A stretch of DNA of 64,000 nt. It comes from Pontibacter liquoris. GTDB lineage: Bacteria > Bacteroidota > Bacteroidia > Cytophagales > Hymenobacteraceae. The DNA is taken from NCBI RefSeq assembly GCF_022758235.1, contig NZ_JALEBG010000001.1, positions 744,001 through 808,000 on the forward strand. Reading direction: 5' to 3'. This document shows, one piece after another, positions 52,120 through 60,743 of this stretch (positions are counted from its first letter, which is position 1; the number at the start of each line of letters is the position of its first letter). Under the pieces are notes generated by a model that searched no databases, had not been told where the DNA came from, and saw nothing but the letters and a program-made list of their open reading frames with translations. The position numbers were made by a program, and so were the translations under genes.

Positions 52120-53031
52120 CTATACTTCAACTTCTACTTTCCGAGCTTCCGGCTGCCGAGTCCGGCTCACCAGGTAAACGCCGGCAAAGATCACCAGCGC
52201 ATACAGGCCTTTCTGCAGCGTAAATACATCCTTTCCAAATGCTACGGCAATCAGAATGGCCAGCACCGGCTGCAGGTAAATGTAGGCGCCCACCACCGAG
52301 GCGTTGGCATAGCGCAGCGCCCAGGAGTTAAACAGGTAAGCGATAATGGTTACCCCAAAGACCATGAACCCGATGGCTGCCCAGATGGCGGCCGGAAAAG
52401 AAGTATAAGCAGGCGCCACCACCTGCGACCAGCCAAACGGAATAACGATAACAGCACCCACGGCAAACGCCCGGCTTACAACCGTAATGGCATGATACTT
52501 CTGCATCAGCGGCTTTACCAGCACCAGGTACATGCCGTAGGCAGTCGCATTCAGGATGATGAGCAAATCGCCCCAGCGGTTGCCGGTGGCGCCTGCGCCG
52601 CGAGAAGTATAAATCAGCAGGAAAGCACCGCCGCAGGCAAGTATAATGCCGCTTACTTTGGCCTTGCCCACGCGTTCTTTCAGCAGCATAGCCGAGAAGA
52701 GAAGCACGATTACGGGTGTGATCACCATCAGCAGGGCCGCATTAATAGGGGCGGTGAGGTTTAGCCCGCCGAAAAAGCAGAGCTGGTTCACGGCGATGCC
52801 CGTAATGCCGCAAAGGATGGCGCGCACGTTATCAGCACGGCCCACGATTTTTTCCTTCACCACCAGCCGCGAAAAAATCCCAAAGAAAAGTGCTGCCGAA
52901 ACCACCCGGATCACGATCAACCCATACGGGCCCACGTAAGCAGGCATTACTTCTTTGGCGATACTATAATTGCTTCCGTAAATAAGCGCTACCAACAACA
53001 ACGCCCCGTGCACCTGTACTTGTTTACTCAT
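52120..53031 (-). CDS. DMT-superfamily (EamA) transporter
   Basis: A 303-residue membrane protein with ten predicted spans in two EamA halves (about 5-145 and 155-295). ALIYGSNYSIAKEVMPAYVG is the typical first half start and VVGAYIYLQPVLAILIAVAF the conserved end of the second. EamA proteins export amino acids or metabolites; the substrate is unknown. The last residues (RQPEARKVEVEV) are charged. A perfect TACCTTTG element ends 7 nt before the ATG, suggesting a very short or missing leader. Confidence 0.92.
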   Translation of the reverse strand: MSKQVQVHGALLLVALIYGSNYSIAKEVMPAYVGPYGLIVIRVVSAALFFGIFSRLVVKEKIVGRADNVRAILCGITGIAVNQLCFFGGLNLTAPINAALLMVITPVIVLLFSAMLLKERVGKAKVSGIILACGGAFLLIYTSRGAGATGNRWGDLLIILNATAYGMYLVLVKPLMQKYHAITVVSRAFAVGAVIVIPFGWSQVVAPAYTSFPAAIWAAIGFMVFGVTIIAYLFNSWALRYANASVVGAYIYLQPVLAILIAVAFGKDVFTLQKGLYALVIFAGVYLVSRTRQPEARKVEVEV

Positions 53032-53038
53032 AGGGTAG

Positions 53039-53046
53039 CAAAGGTA
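53039..53046 (-). promoter_or_regulatory. -7 promoter element of the DMT transporter gene, next to the start codon
   Basis: On the minus strand this is TACCTTTG, a full TAnnTTTG match, 7 bases before the ATG at 53029-53031. No TTTG lies 19-20 bp further up. Confidence 0.5.
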
Positions 53047-53238
53047 AAAGGTTTGTCGGAGGATATCAGCTAAGTAGGACCTTAGAAATGCAATTATACA
53101 TCGAGCAAATCATAAGGCAGGTATACTATGCGGGAAAGCCACCTGAGCGGGCGCTTTGCGGGGAATTTGCTACTTTGTAGGCTTTATTGGAGAATTATAG
53201 CCGGCCGGTTTAAATACAGCGGCTAAAACAAACGATAC

Positions 53239-54603
53239 ATGCCGGAAACAACCTTAGAAAGACGCCTTGGCCTGGGGCAAGCCACCGCCATCAACATGAT
53301 CGATATGGTGGGCATCGGCCCGTTCATCACCCTGCCCATGGTGATTGGCATGATGAACGGCCCCTACTTTTTATATGCCTGGCTGGCCGGGGCGGCCTTG
53401 TCGTTTGTGGATGCCTTGGTCTGGAGCGAGCTGGGCGCAGCTTTTCCGAGAGCCGGCGGCAGCTATAATTTCCTGCGGGTAGCCTACGGCGAACAGGGTG
53501 CCGGCAAGCTGATGAGCTTTCTGTTTGTGTGGCAAACCATGATACAGGCGCCGCTGGTGATTGCCTCAGCCGCCATCGGCTTTGCGTCCTACTTTTCGTA
53601 CCTGGTGCCGCTCTCTGCGCTCACCTCCAAACTGGTGAGCGGCGGGGTGGTGATCCTGATCGTGGTGCTGCTATTCCGCCGCATCGATGCCATAGGCCGT
53701 ATCAGCGTGTTGCTCTGGAGCGGCGTGATCGTTACGCTGCTGTGGATCATTGGTGGGGGCATTGCACACGGCAATTTTCTACAGCCCATCCGCCACATGA
53801 ACGATGGCCTGACGGTGAACTATGCTTTTATCACCGCCATCGGGTTTGCCAGCGTAAAAAGCGTGTACAGCTACCTGGGGTATTATAATGTGTGCCATTT
53901 GGGCTCTGAGATCATCAACCCGACCCGGAACATTCCGCGCAGTATGTTCATTTCGATTACGGGCATTGCCGTGCTGTACCTGATGATGAACATCAGCGTG
54001 GTGAGCGTAGTGCCCTGGCAGGAGGCCAAAGACAGTGCCTTTGTGGTAAGCGTTTTTGTGCAGCGCCTATTCGGGAGCACAGCAGCGAACGTAGCGACCT
54101 GTTTTATACTTTGGGTGGCCTTTGCGTCGGTTTTTTCGGCTACGCTGGGCTACAGCCGCATCCCGTACGCTGCCGCCGAAGATGGCGCTTTCTTTAAAAT
54201 ATTTGCCAGGCTGCACCCCACCAAGCATTTCCCGTATGTTTCGCTTCTTTTCCTGGGCGGACTGGCCTTTGTGTTCAGCATGTTGTTTAAACTGAGCGAT
54301 GTGATCAGTGCGATCCTGGCCATGCGCATCCTGATCCAGTTTATCGGGCAGGCAATCGGCTTGCTGTTGCTCCGGCGCAAACGGCCAAAGGCGGATTTTC
54401 CTTTCAGGATGCCCCTGTTCCCATGGCCCGTTTACATTGCCATCCTGATGTGGGTGGGTATACTTGTTTCTACCGGAACTGCGATGGTGATCTCCGGACT
54501 GGCGGTGATTGCAGCCGGTATTCTAGTCTATTTTCTGAAGGCAAAGCTGAACCGGGAATGGCCCTTTCAAGCAGCACCCGCCGGCGACTCCATGCCGGAA
54601 TAA
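53239..54603 (+). CDS. APC-family amino-acid permease
   Basis: A 454-residue membrane protein with 12 predicted spans. The start RRLGLGQATAINMIDMVGIG and VGIGPFITLP are the APC TM1 substrate loop (G-x-G region). EIINPTRNIPRSMFISITGI is the conserved loop after TM6, and AFPRAGGSYNFLRVAYGEQG that after TM2-3. Plant-type and bacterial APC permeases share this pattern; amino acids or polyamines are likely cargo. The C-terminal tail is short and soluble. Confidence 0.93.
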   Translation: MPETTLERRLGLGQATAINMIDMVGIGPFITLPMVIGMMNGPYFLYAWLAGAALSFVDALVWSELGAAFPRAGGSYNFLRVAYGEQGAGKLMSFLFVWQTMIQAPLVIASAAIGFASYFSYLVPLSALTSKLVSGGVVILIVVLLFRRIDAIGRISVLLWSGVIVTLLWIIGGGIAHGNFLQPIRHMNDGLTVNYAFITAIGFASVKSVYSYLGYYNVCHLGSEIINPTRNIPRSMFISITGIAVLYLMMNISVVSVVPWQEAKDSAFVVSVFVQRLFGSTAANVATCFILWVAFASVFSATLGYSRIPYAAAEDGAFFKIFARLHPTKHFPYVSLLFLGGLAFVFSMLFKLSDVISAILAMRILIQFIGQAIGLLLLRRKRPKADFPFRMPLFPWPVYIAILMWVGILVSTGTAMVISGLAVIAAGILVYFLKAKLNREWPFQAAPAGDSMPE

Positions 54604-54640
54604 TGCGAATAACCGCTTCCAAAAGCCCGCAATCAACTAA

Positions 54641-54684
54641 AAGGAAGTATAAGCGGCAGCAAACGTCACTGCTTATACTTCCTT
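54641..54684. terminator. Hairpin between the APC permease and dienelactone hydrolase genes
   Basis: AAGGAAGTATAAGC (54641-54654) pairs perfectly with GCTTATACTTCCTT (54671-54684). It lies between convergent genes, has no long T run, and its arms are built on AAGTATA/TATACTT. Confidence 0.65.
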
Positions 54685-54692
54685 CTTGAAGA

Positions 54693-55397
54693 CTACTTCA
54701 GCTTGTTTTCGAAGAAAGTCATTGTCATGGCCCAGGCTTCTTTGGCGGCATCGGGGTTGTAGCTGCCGCGCTGGTCGCAATGGAAGCCATGTTCCGCGTA
54801 CGAGATCACCACATTGATGTAATCTTTACCGGCTGCTGCTACTGCAGCGGCAATGGTGTTCACCTGCTCCTGCGGAATATGGGTGTCTTTCCCGCCCCAG
54901 AAGAACAGGTGCGGCGCGTGCATGTTGGCCGCTTCATCCAATAACGACGGGATGCCGCCGCCATAGTAGGAAACCGCTGCCGAGAGCGGCAAAACAGCGT
55001 TAGCCAGAAAAGAAACGCGGCCACCCAGGCAAAAGCCGATGCTCCCGATTTTACCGCTTACAACGTTCTGCTGCGCCTGTAGCCAGTTAAAGGAAGTTTT
55101 CAGGTCTGCCGCCAGGCTTTCTTTTGTAAGGGCCTGGTAATGCGGCGCCACGCCGGCAAAGTTGTTATAATCGCCTTCGAACCGCCTGGCGGTGCGATGA
55201 AACAGGTCGGGCGCAATGACCACATAACCTTCGCGGGCCAGTCGCCCGGCCACATCCCGTATATGGCTGTTCACGCCAAAGGCTTCCTGCAGTAAGATGA
55301 TACCCGGAAACGTGCCTGGCTCCTCAGGCAGTGCAATATAGGCGTCCATTTCGGAGCCATCGCTTACCTGTAGCGGGATGAAAGTATGGTTTGTCAT
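54693..55397 (-). CDS. Dienelactone hydrolase family protein
   Basis: A 234-residue alpha/beta hydrolase. The Cys-Asp-His triad is visible: Cys123 in IGFCLGGR, Asp171 in FWGGKDTHIP and His203 in YAEHGFHCDQ; Glu38 in LQEAFGVN fits the DLH-specific position. The start FIPLQVSDGSEMDAYIALPE is typical. Members hydrolyse dienelactones or other esters in the cytoplasm; the natural substrate is unknown here. Monocistronic-looking. Confidence 0.94.
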   Translation of the reverse strand: MTNHTFIPLQVSDGSEMDAYIALPEEPGTFPGIILLQEAFGVNSHIRDVAGRLAREGYVVIAPDLFHRTARRFEGDYNNFAGVAPHYQALTKESLAADLKTSFNWLQAQQNVVSGKIGSIGFCLGGRVSFLANAVLPLSAAVSYYGGGIPSLLDEAANMHAPHLFFWGGKDTHIPQEQVNTIAAAVAAAGKDYINVVISYAEHGFHCDQRGSYNPDAAKEAWAMTMTFFENKLK

Positions 55398-55565
55398 GGA
55401 GATAGAATATAGAGGAAAAGTGCTTAAACGCTAACGCAGGAGCGTGCCTGCTTGTTTTTAAGTATGGCGCCTTACCGGGCTATGTTTAACCGGCAAAGGC
55501 TAAGATCGCTCCGGGAAATATTAGTCTTGTAATCAAAGTAGAGGCAACACAAGTATAGCTGTTAC

Positions 55566-56600
55566 TTACCGGGCTACCTGTTCAGATGCGGGCTGTAACG
55601 CAAAGGCTTCGGCCAGCAACTCAAACGAGCGTTTCCTGTCTTCAAAGGACGTGGTCATGGTGGTCACCACGATCTCCTCCACATCAAAGTCGGTGGCCAG
55701 TTTGGTGAGTTCTGCCTTTACATGCTCGGGCGTACCGGAGATCACGCGGCCGGCATTGGCTTTGATACGCGCCTGTTCCGGCGGCGAGAACACGTAATCC
55801 CGTATCTCTTCGTATGGGCCCATCGCATCAAAATTGCCTTTCTCCATCTGCACAAAGCGGTAGTCGAGCAGCTTGCGCATCTGGGCTGCTTTTTCTTCGG
55901 TGTCAGCGCACAGCACCATAATGGCTACCAGCGCAGCCGGCTCGGGAAACTGTGCAGAAGGTATAAAAGCCGCTTTGTAATCGGCTACCATGTCGGGCTG
56001 AGCGTGGCCGTTAATGAACTTGGCTACCGCCAGGCCCATACCATACCTGGCCGCCAGCTTGCTGCTGCCTCCGCTGGAGGAGCTCAACATCCATTGCATT
56101 GGCGCGGTAGTTGCCTGCGGAATAGCCAGAATACGCCCGTGCTCCGAGGAGGCGGTATCGGTAAAAAAGAGTTGCAGGTAATCGAGCTGCTGCTCATACC
56201 CTTCGTCGCTGAATTCGTTGGAGGGGTTAAGCAGATAAGAGGTCAGGCGGTCGCCGCCGGGTGCGCGTCCAATGCCCAAATCGATGCGGCCGGGGAAGAG
56301 TGCCTCCAGCAGCCGAAAATTCTCAGCCACTTTCAGGGCGCTGTGGTTGGGCAGCATAATACCGCCTGAGCCAATGCGGATATGCCGGGTGGCATCAGCC
56401 AGCTTCACCATCAGCACCTCGGGCGCAGAACCTGCAATGGCCGCAATGTTGTGGTGCTCCGATACCCAGAAACGGGTATAGCCCAACAGGTCGCCTAACC
56501 GGGCAATTTCCACCGTTTGCTGCAGGGCTTCGCTCACGCCCACGCCTTTGCTAACGATGGACTGGTCCAGTATACTTAGTTTGATCTTTCTGTTTTCCAT
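55566..56600 (-). CDS. LLM-class flavin-dependent oxidoreductase (luciferase-like)
   Basis: A 344-residue TIM-barrel flavoprotein. LSILDQSIVSKGVGVSEALQ is the start found in the group with the MsnO8 / luciferase-like family, GYTRFWVSEHHNIAAIAGSA and IRIGSGGIMLPNHSALKVAE are the FMN/F420 pocket motifs, and DLGIGRAPGGDR the conserved strand-loop. No F420 genes are present, so FMN is the more likely cofactor. Substrate unknown. It shares orientation with the aldo/keto reductase upstream but is separated by a repeat-rich 233-bp gap. Confidence 0.93.
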   Translation of the reverse strand: MENRKIKLSILDQSIVSKGVGVSEALQQTVEIARLGDLLGYTRFWVSEHHNIAAIAGSAPEVLMVKLADATRHIRIGSGGIMLPNHSALKVAENFRLLEALFPGRIDLGIGRAPGGDRLTSYLLNPSNEFSDEGYEQQLDYLQLFFTDTASSEHGRILAIPQATTAPMQWMLSSSSGGSSKLAARYGMGLAVAKFINGHAQPDMVADYKAAFIPSAQFPEPAALVAIMVLCADTEEKAAQMRKLLDYRFVQMEKGNFDAMGPYEEIRDYVFSPPEQARIKANAGRVISGTPEHVKAELTKLATDFDVEEIVVTTMTTSFEDRKRSFELLAEAFALQPASEQVAR

Positions 56601-56607
56601 GATGTGT

Positions 56608-56830
56608 CAGGACAAAAGTGGGCCGGGACAAAATAGGTTTGGACAATAGAAGTATAGACAAAAGACTTTAAAGTATAAAGGATTGCTCCAGACAGCTGTT
56701 AAGGAATACTGTTGATTATACTTCAAATTCATACTCCATCCCTCTGGTTGGGTAGCAGCAAAACAATTCACTTCCTCAAATTCATCATTTGTCCTTTGTC
56801 CAACTTTTCTTTGTTCAGTTATCCTTTGTC
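56608..56830. repeat. Intergenic region with GGACAAA / TTTGTCC words
   Basis: The gap holds GGACAAAAG, GGGACAAAAT, TTGGACAAT and AGACAAAAG in its left part (56610-56665), and the reverse words TTTGTCC, TTTGTCCAAC and TTTGTCAAAT in its right part (56789-56832). The two groups are complementary and could form a long imperfect hairpin. Three AAGTATA/TATACTT copies lie between them (56650-56725). Confidence 0.6.
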
Positions 56831-56833
56831 AAA

Positions 56834-57823
56834 TTATTTTGTACGGTCTACCAGCTTCTGTTGCGCCTCGTTATAGCGGCTACCAATGTTGGGGTACCTG
56901 GCCAGCAATGCCTCTATCGCCTGCAGGTCAGCGGGAGACAAGTCCACGTTGACGGCACCAGCATTTTCCTGCAGGTATTTTCTGCGCTTGGTCCCCGGAA
57001 TCGGAATAATGTTCTCGCCCTGCGCCAGTACCCAGGTCAGCGCCAGTTGCGCCGGCGTACAGTTTTTCTGTGCTGCAAATTTAGCGAAAGCGGCAGCCAG
57101 TTGCTGGTTATTTTCCAGGTGCTCGGTCTGCTGAAAGCGCGGCAGCGATTTGCGCATGTCATCGTCGGGCAGGCTGTTCATATCCACGGTATTGGTCACC
57201 AGTCCCCGCACCAGCGGGCTGAACGGAACAAAGGCAATGCCCAGTTCTTTGGTTAGCGGCAGCACTTCTTTTTCCACATCGCGTGTCAGCAACGAGTATT
57301 CTGATTGCACGGCAGCAATTGGGTGCACCGCATGTGCTTTACGGATAGAGGCCGGCGATGCCTCGGACAGCCCCAGGTAGCGCACCTTGCCTTCTTTTAC
57401 CAGTTCGGCCATGGCGCCTATCATCTCCTCTACCGGCACATTCGGGTCGATGCGGTGGGCATAGTATAAATCGATCACATCTACTTTCAGGCGCTTCAGG
57501 CTGCCTTCTACTGCCGTGCGCATATAGGCCGGCGAGCCGTTAAAGGTCATGCTGCCATCGTCCCCGCGCTGGAAACCAAACTTTGTGGCAATAAACACCT
57601 TGTCGCGGTTAGGCACCAGCACCTTTGCGATGAGCTCTTCGTTGTGATGGGGCCCATAAACGTCGGCCGTGTCCCAGAAGTTAATGCCCAGGTCTAGTGC
57701 TAGGTGAAGTGTGGCCACAGACTCCTCGTCGTTGCGGGTGCCGTAAGCCTGGCTCATGCCCATGCAGCCCAGGCCAATGGCAGAGAGCTGCTCGGCCGTA
57801 TTTCCGAATTTTCTGTATTTCAT
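56834..57823 (-). CDS. Aldo/keto reductase
   Basis: A 329-residue (beta/alpha)8 reductase. The catalytic tetrad is complete: Asp51 and Tyr56 in FWDTADVYG, Lys81 in IATKFGF, His123 in YYAHRIDP. The NADPH end [17 protein letters not shown] is the AKR11/13-type signature. [20 protein letters not shown] is the common start. It reduces aldehydes or ketones with NADPH; the natural substrate is unknown. TACCTTTG on the minus strand at 57958-57965 is a candidate -7 element about 135 bp upstream. Confidence 0.95.
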   Translation of the reverse strand: MKYRKFGNTAEQLSAIGLGCMGMSQAYGTRNDEESVATLHLALDLGINFWDTADVYGPHHNEELIAKVLVPNRDKVFIATKFGFQRGDDGSMTFNGSPAYMRTAVEGSLKRLKVDVIDLYYAHRIDPNVPVEEMIGAMAELVKEGKVRYLGLSEASPASIRKAHAVHPIAAVQSEYSLLTRDVEKEVLPLTKELGIAFVPFSPLVRGLVTNTVDMNSLPDDDMRKSLPRFQQTEHLENNQQLAAAFAKFAAQKNCTPAQLALTWVLAQGENIIPIPGTKRRKYLQENAGAVNVDLSPADLQAIEALLARYPNIGSRYNEAQQKLVDRTK

Positions 57824-57957
57824 CGTTTCACTTTAAAATTGTTCACTCGTAATGGGATCGTACTGTTAAGGTGTACTTGGCTTGCGGGGTTGTTGTTGCC
57901 CGCTTGCGGCAACAGGTCAGTACTTATACTTACGCCCCTGTTTTTCGCATTGCAGTA

Positions 57958-57965
57958 CAAAGGTA
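57958..57965 (-). promoter_or_regulatory. Candidate -7 promoter element for the aldo/keto reductase gene
   Basis: On the minus strand the bases read TACCTTTG, a full TAnnTTTG match. It lies between divergent genes and would give a leader of about 130 nt. Confidence 0.4.
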
Positions 57966-58022
57966 TACTTGTGCGTATAAGGGAAACGGTAAGTTCAACC
58001 TGTTACTAACTACTAACGATAC

Positions 58023-59180
58023 GTGCATACGCTACCACTAACTGTAAGGCGATCCATCGAGGTGATGGGGCTGTTCTTTCTGGGCTGGATCATTGTGCTG
58101 GGCCACAGCCTGCTGGCTCCTATCCTGATGGCTTTTTTCCTGAGCATTATGCTGCTGCCGGTATACCGCTTTTTTCGCCGCTGGCGGTTTCCGGAGGTAC
58201 TGGCCATTGGCATCTGTATTCTGGTGCTGGTGGTGGTGCTGGGCCTGATCGTCTGGTTTTTTTCGTCGCAGATAGGCAACCTGGTAGCGGATTTCCCGAT
58301 GATCCAGAAAAACGTGACCAACCACCTCAACAACCTGAGTGCCTGGATCAGCAGCAAAACCGAATACTCCACCGAAGAGCAGACAGCCTTTATCCAGGAC
58401 CAGAGCAGCAAATTACTCAGTTATGCGGGCGGCTTGCTGGGCGGGGCGGCTACCTCGGCCACCTCGGTGCTGATCTTTCTGGGCCTGTTGCCGATCTATA
58501 TTTTTCTGATGCTGTTCTATAAAAACCTGCTGCTGCGCTTCGTGTTCCTGTGGTTCCCACCCGAAAACCACGCCCGGGTAGAGGGCATTATGCACGAAAT
58601 AGAAGTTATCATCAAAAGTTACCTCTTTGGCCTGCTGATCCAGATCTCCTATATCACCGTGCTGCTGGGCGGTATTCTGCTGCTGCTGGGTATTAAGCAT
58701 GCTTTGCTGATCGGCGTTATCTTCGCTTTCCTTAACCTGATACCCTACGTAGGCGCCCTGCTGGGCAACATTATAGGGGTACTGCTGACCCTGGCTTCCT
58801 CGTCGGAGCTGTTGCCTATTGTGGAGGTGCTGGGTACCATTGCCGTGGTGCAATTTCTGGATAACAACATCCTGATGCCGCGCATTGTGGGTTCTAAAGT
58901 AAAGATCAATGCGCTGGCTACCATTGTGGGTGTGCTGGTTGCAGGCGAGCTGGCAGGCATTGCCGGCATGTTTCTGTCGCTGCCCATCATTGCCATTCTT
59001 AAAATTATTTTCGACCGAAGCGAACTCTTCAAGCAGTGGGGGGTGCTGTTCGGAGACGAGAACCCGGACCGTAGCCCCATGCATACGCCCGCGCTGCGCA
59101 GCAAGGACGATGCGGTGCGCAAGCAGCTGGAGCGGGAGAATGACGTATCGCCTCCCGAAGCCCGGGATAAACTGGTGTAA
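58023..59180 (+). CDS. AI-2E family (PerM/YdiK-type) membrane permease
   Basis: A 385-residue membrane protein with about eight spans: pairs near 15-45 and 60-85, a soluble segment (about 85-135), then spans through 320. GVIFAFLNLIPYVGALLGNI and LDNNILMPRIVGSKVKINAL are the conserved AI-2E signatures. Despite the name, most members are uncharacterised transporters, some for sodium/proton exchange. The start must be GTG at 58023, since a stop lies 7 bases upstream in frame. The charged C-terminal tail faces the cytoplasm. Confidence 0.9.
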   Translation: MHTLPLTVRRSIEVMGLFFLGWIIVLGHSLLAPILMAFFLSIMLLPVYRFFRRWRFPEVLAIGICILVLVVVLGLIVWFFSSQIGNLVADFPMIQKNVTNHLNNLSAWISSKTEYSTEEQTAFIQDQSSKLLSYAGGLLGGAATSATSVLIFLGLLPIYIFLMLFYKNLLLRFVFLWFPPENHARVEGIMHEIEVIIKSYLFGLLIQISYITVLLGGILLLLGIKHALLIGVIFAFLNLIPYVGALLGNIIGVLLTLASSSELLPIVEVLGTIAVVQFLDNNILMPRIVGSKVKINALATIVGVLVAGELAGIAGMFLSLPIIAILKIIFDRSELFKQWGVLFGDENPDRSPMHTPALRSKDDAVRKQLERENDVSPPEARDKLV

Positions 59181-59229
59181 GGAGCGCGCCCGCAAGCCTT
59201 TCTTGTTTACTGCTTTGCTCCCAAATTCG

Positions 59230-59237
59230 TAACTTTG
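59230..59237 (+). promoter_or_regulatory. -7 promoter element of rarA
   Basis: TAACTTTG matches TAnnTTTG fully and ends 21 bp before the ATG. The -33 half is only partial (TTTA about 20 bp upstream). Confidence 0.5.
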
Positions 59238-59258
59238 TCTTAAACCGATCCCGGAGAA

Positions 59259-60527
59259 ATGATCCACCCGAACATACCGCTTGCCGAGCGCATGCGTCCC
59301 CATAACCTGGACCAGTACTATGGCCAGAAACACCTGGTAGGCCCCAATGGCATTTTACGCCGCTACATAGAAGGCGGCGTGATTCCGAGCATGATCTTGT
59401 GGGGCCCGCCGGGGGTAGGCAAGACCACGCTGGCCAACATCATTGCCAACCAAATGAAAGTGCCGTTTGTAGCCCTGAGCGCCATTAATGCCGGTGTGAA
59501 AGACATCCGCGAGGTGATTGACCAGGCGAAGAAGCGGCAGGGTACGGTGCTGTTCATCGACGAGATTCACCGGTTCAACAAATCGCAGCAGGATGCGCTG
59601 CTGGGCGCTGTAGAGAAAGGAACTGTGACGCTGGTGGGCGCTACCACCGAGAATCCTTCGTTCGAGGTGATCTCGGCCTTGCTCTCGCGCTGCCAGGTAT
59701 ACATTCTCAAGCACCTGACCAAGGAGGAACTGATTGAGCTGGTAGACAAAGCCGTGCAGCAGGACGAGTGGATGCGCCACCGAAATGTGCGCATTGCCGA
59801 GTATGAAGCGCTGCTGACCATTTCGGGAGGCGATGCGCGAAAGCTGCTTAACCTGCTCGAGATTGTGGCCGAAGGTGTGAAAGCGGAGGAAGTGGTGCTA
59901 ACCAACGAACTGGTGCAGCAGGTGGCGCAGCAAAATATCGTATTGTATGATAAGTCGGGGGAGATGCACTATGACCTGGTGTCGGCCTTCATCAAATCCA
60001 TCCGCGGCTCTGACCCGAATGCGGCCGTTTACTGGCTGGCGCGCATGATAGAAGGTGGCGAGGATCCCAAATTCATTGCCCGCCGGTTGCTGATCGCTTC
60101 CTCCGAAGACATTGGTCTGGCAAACGCAAACGCGCTGCTGATGGCTACGTCCTGCTTTCAGGCGGTGCAGATGATCGGCTACCCCGAGGCGGAGATCATC
60201 CTCTCGCAGTGCACGGTATACCTGGCTACATCTCCCAAGAGCAATGCCTCGTACAAGGCCATCAAACAGGCACGCGCCATGGTACAGCAAACGGGCAACC
60301 TGCCGGTGCCGCTGCACATCCGCAACGCGCCGACCAAACTGATGAAAGAGATCGGCTACGGCAACAACTACAAGTATGCGCATGACTATGAAGGCAATTT
60401 TGTGACGCAGGAGTTTATGCCCACCGAACTCAGCAGCACCGCTTTTTACCAGCCCGGCCAGAACGGCCGCGAAAACGACCTGCGCAAACAGCTGCAGGGC
60501 CAATGGGGTAAGAAATACAACTATTAG
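59259..60527 (+). CDS. rarA: Replication-associated recombination protein A (RarA/MgsA, AAA+ ATPase)
   Basis: A 422-residue clamp-loader-like ATPase. RMRPHNLDQYYGQKHLVG is the N-terminal signature, GPPGVGKT (49-56) Walker A, LFIDEIHRFNK (98-108) Walker B, GATTENPSFEV sensor 1, and SGGDARKLLNLLE the sensor 2 region. The C-terminal SSEDIGLANANALLMA and PVPLHIRNAPTKLMKEIGYG are RarA-specific tetramerisation segments. It acts at stalled replication forks. The stop codon is part of a perfect inverted repeat. Confidence 0.97.
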   Translation: MIHPNIPLAERMRPHNLDQYYGQKHLVGPNGILRRYIEGGVIPSMILWGPPGVGKTTLANIIANQMKVPFVALSAINAGVKDIREVIDQAKKRQGTVLFIDEIHRFNKSQQDALLGAVEKGTVTLVGATTENPSFEVISALLSRCQVYILKHLTKEELIELVDKAVQQDEWMRHRNVRIAEYEALLTISGGDARKLLNLLEIVAEGVKAEEVVLTNELVQQVAQQNIVLYDKSGEMHYDLVSAFIKSIRGSDPNAAVYWLARMIEGGEDPKFIARRLLIASSEDIGLANANALLMATSCFQAVQMIGYPEAEIILSQCTVYLATSPKSNASYKAIKQARAMVQQTGNLPVPLHIRNAPTKLMKEIGYGNNYKYAHDYEGNFVTQEFMPTELSSTAFYQPGQNGRENDLRKQLQGQWGKKYNY

Positions 60528-60598
60528 TTCTGAGTCACGAGTTCTGAGTTCCGAGTAGGGAATTTAGATAACTCAGAACTCGTGACTCAGAACTAATA
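60522..60598. repeat. Dispersed intergenic repeat, copy 2: perfect 29-bp inverted repeat (CTCAGAAC words)
   Basis: Arms 60522-60550 and 60570-60598 are perfectly complementary over 29 bp with a 19-nt loop. The right arm contains AACTCAGAACTCGTGACTCA, shared with 39879-39901 apart from one base. The left arm starts inside the last codons of rarA. It could end the rarA transcript, but it lacks a T run. Confidence 0.88.
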
Positions 60599-60743
60599 AA
60601 GTTTGTCTATAAAAAGCGCATGTTAGTCGAATAGTGGGGGAGGGGCAAACCGGTATTGAACTATAAGCGGTAAATTAGCATATTGTAAGCAGGGCGTATG
60701 TGCGCTGCTGCACTCAAAAATACACTACAAACCTGGTCCTGAT

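Noticed and set aside
60522..60598. Perfect 29-bp inverted repeat considered as insertion-sequence ends or an attachment site
   Set aside because: There is no transposase or integrase, the loop is only 19 nt, and no target duplication is seen. A folded repeat element fits better.
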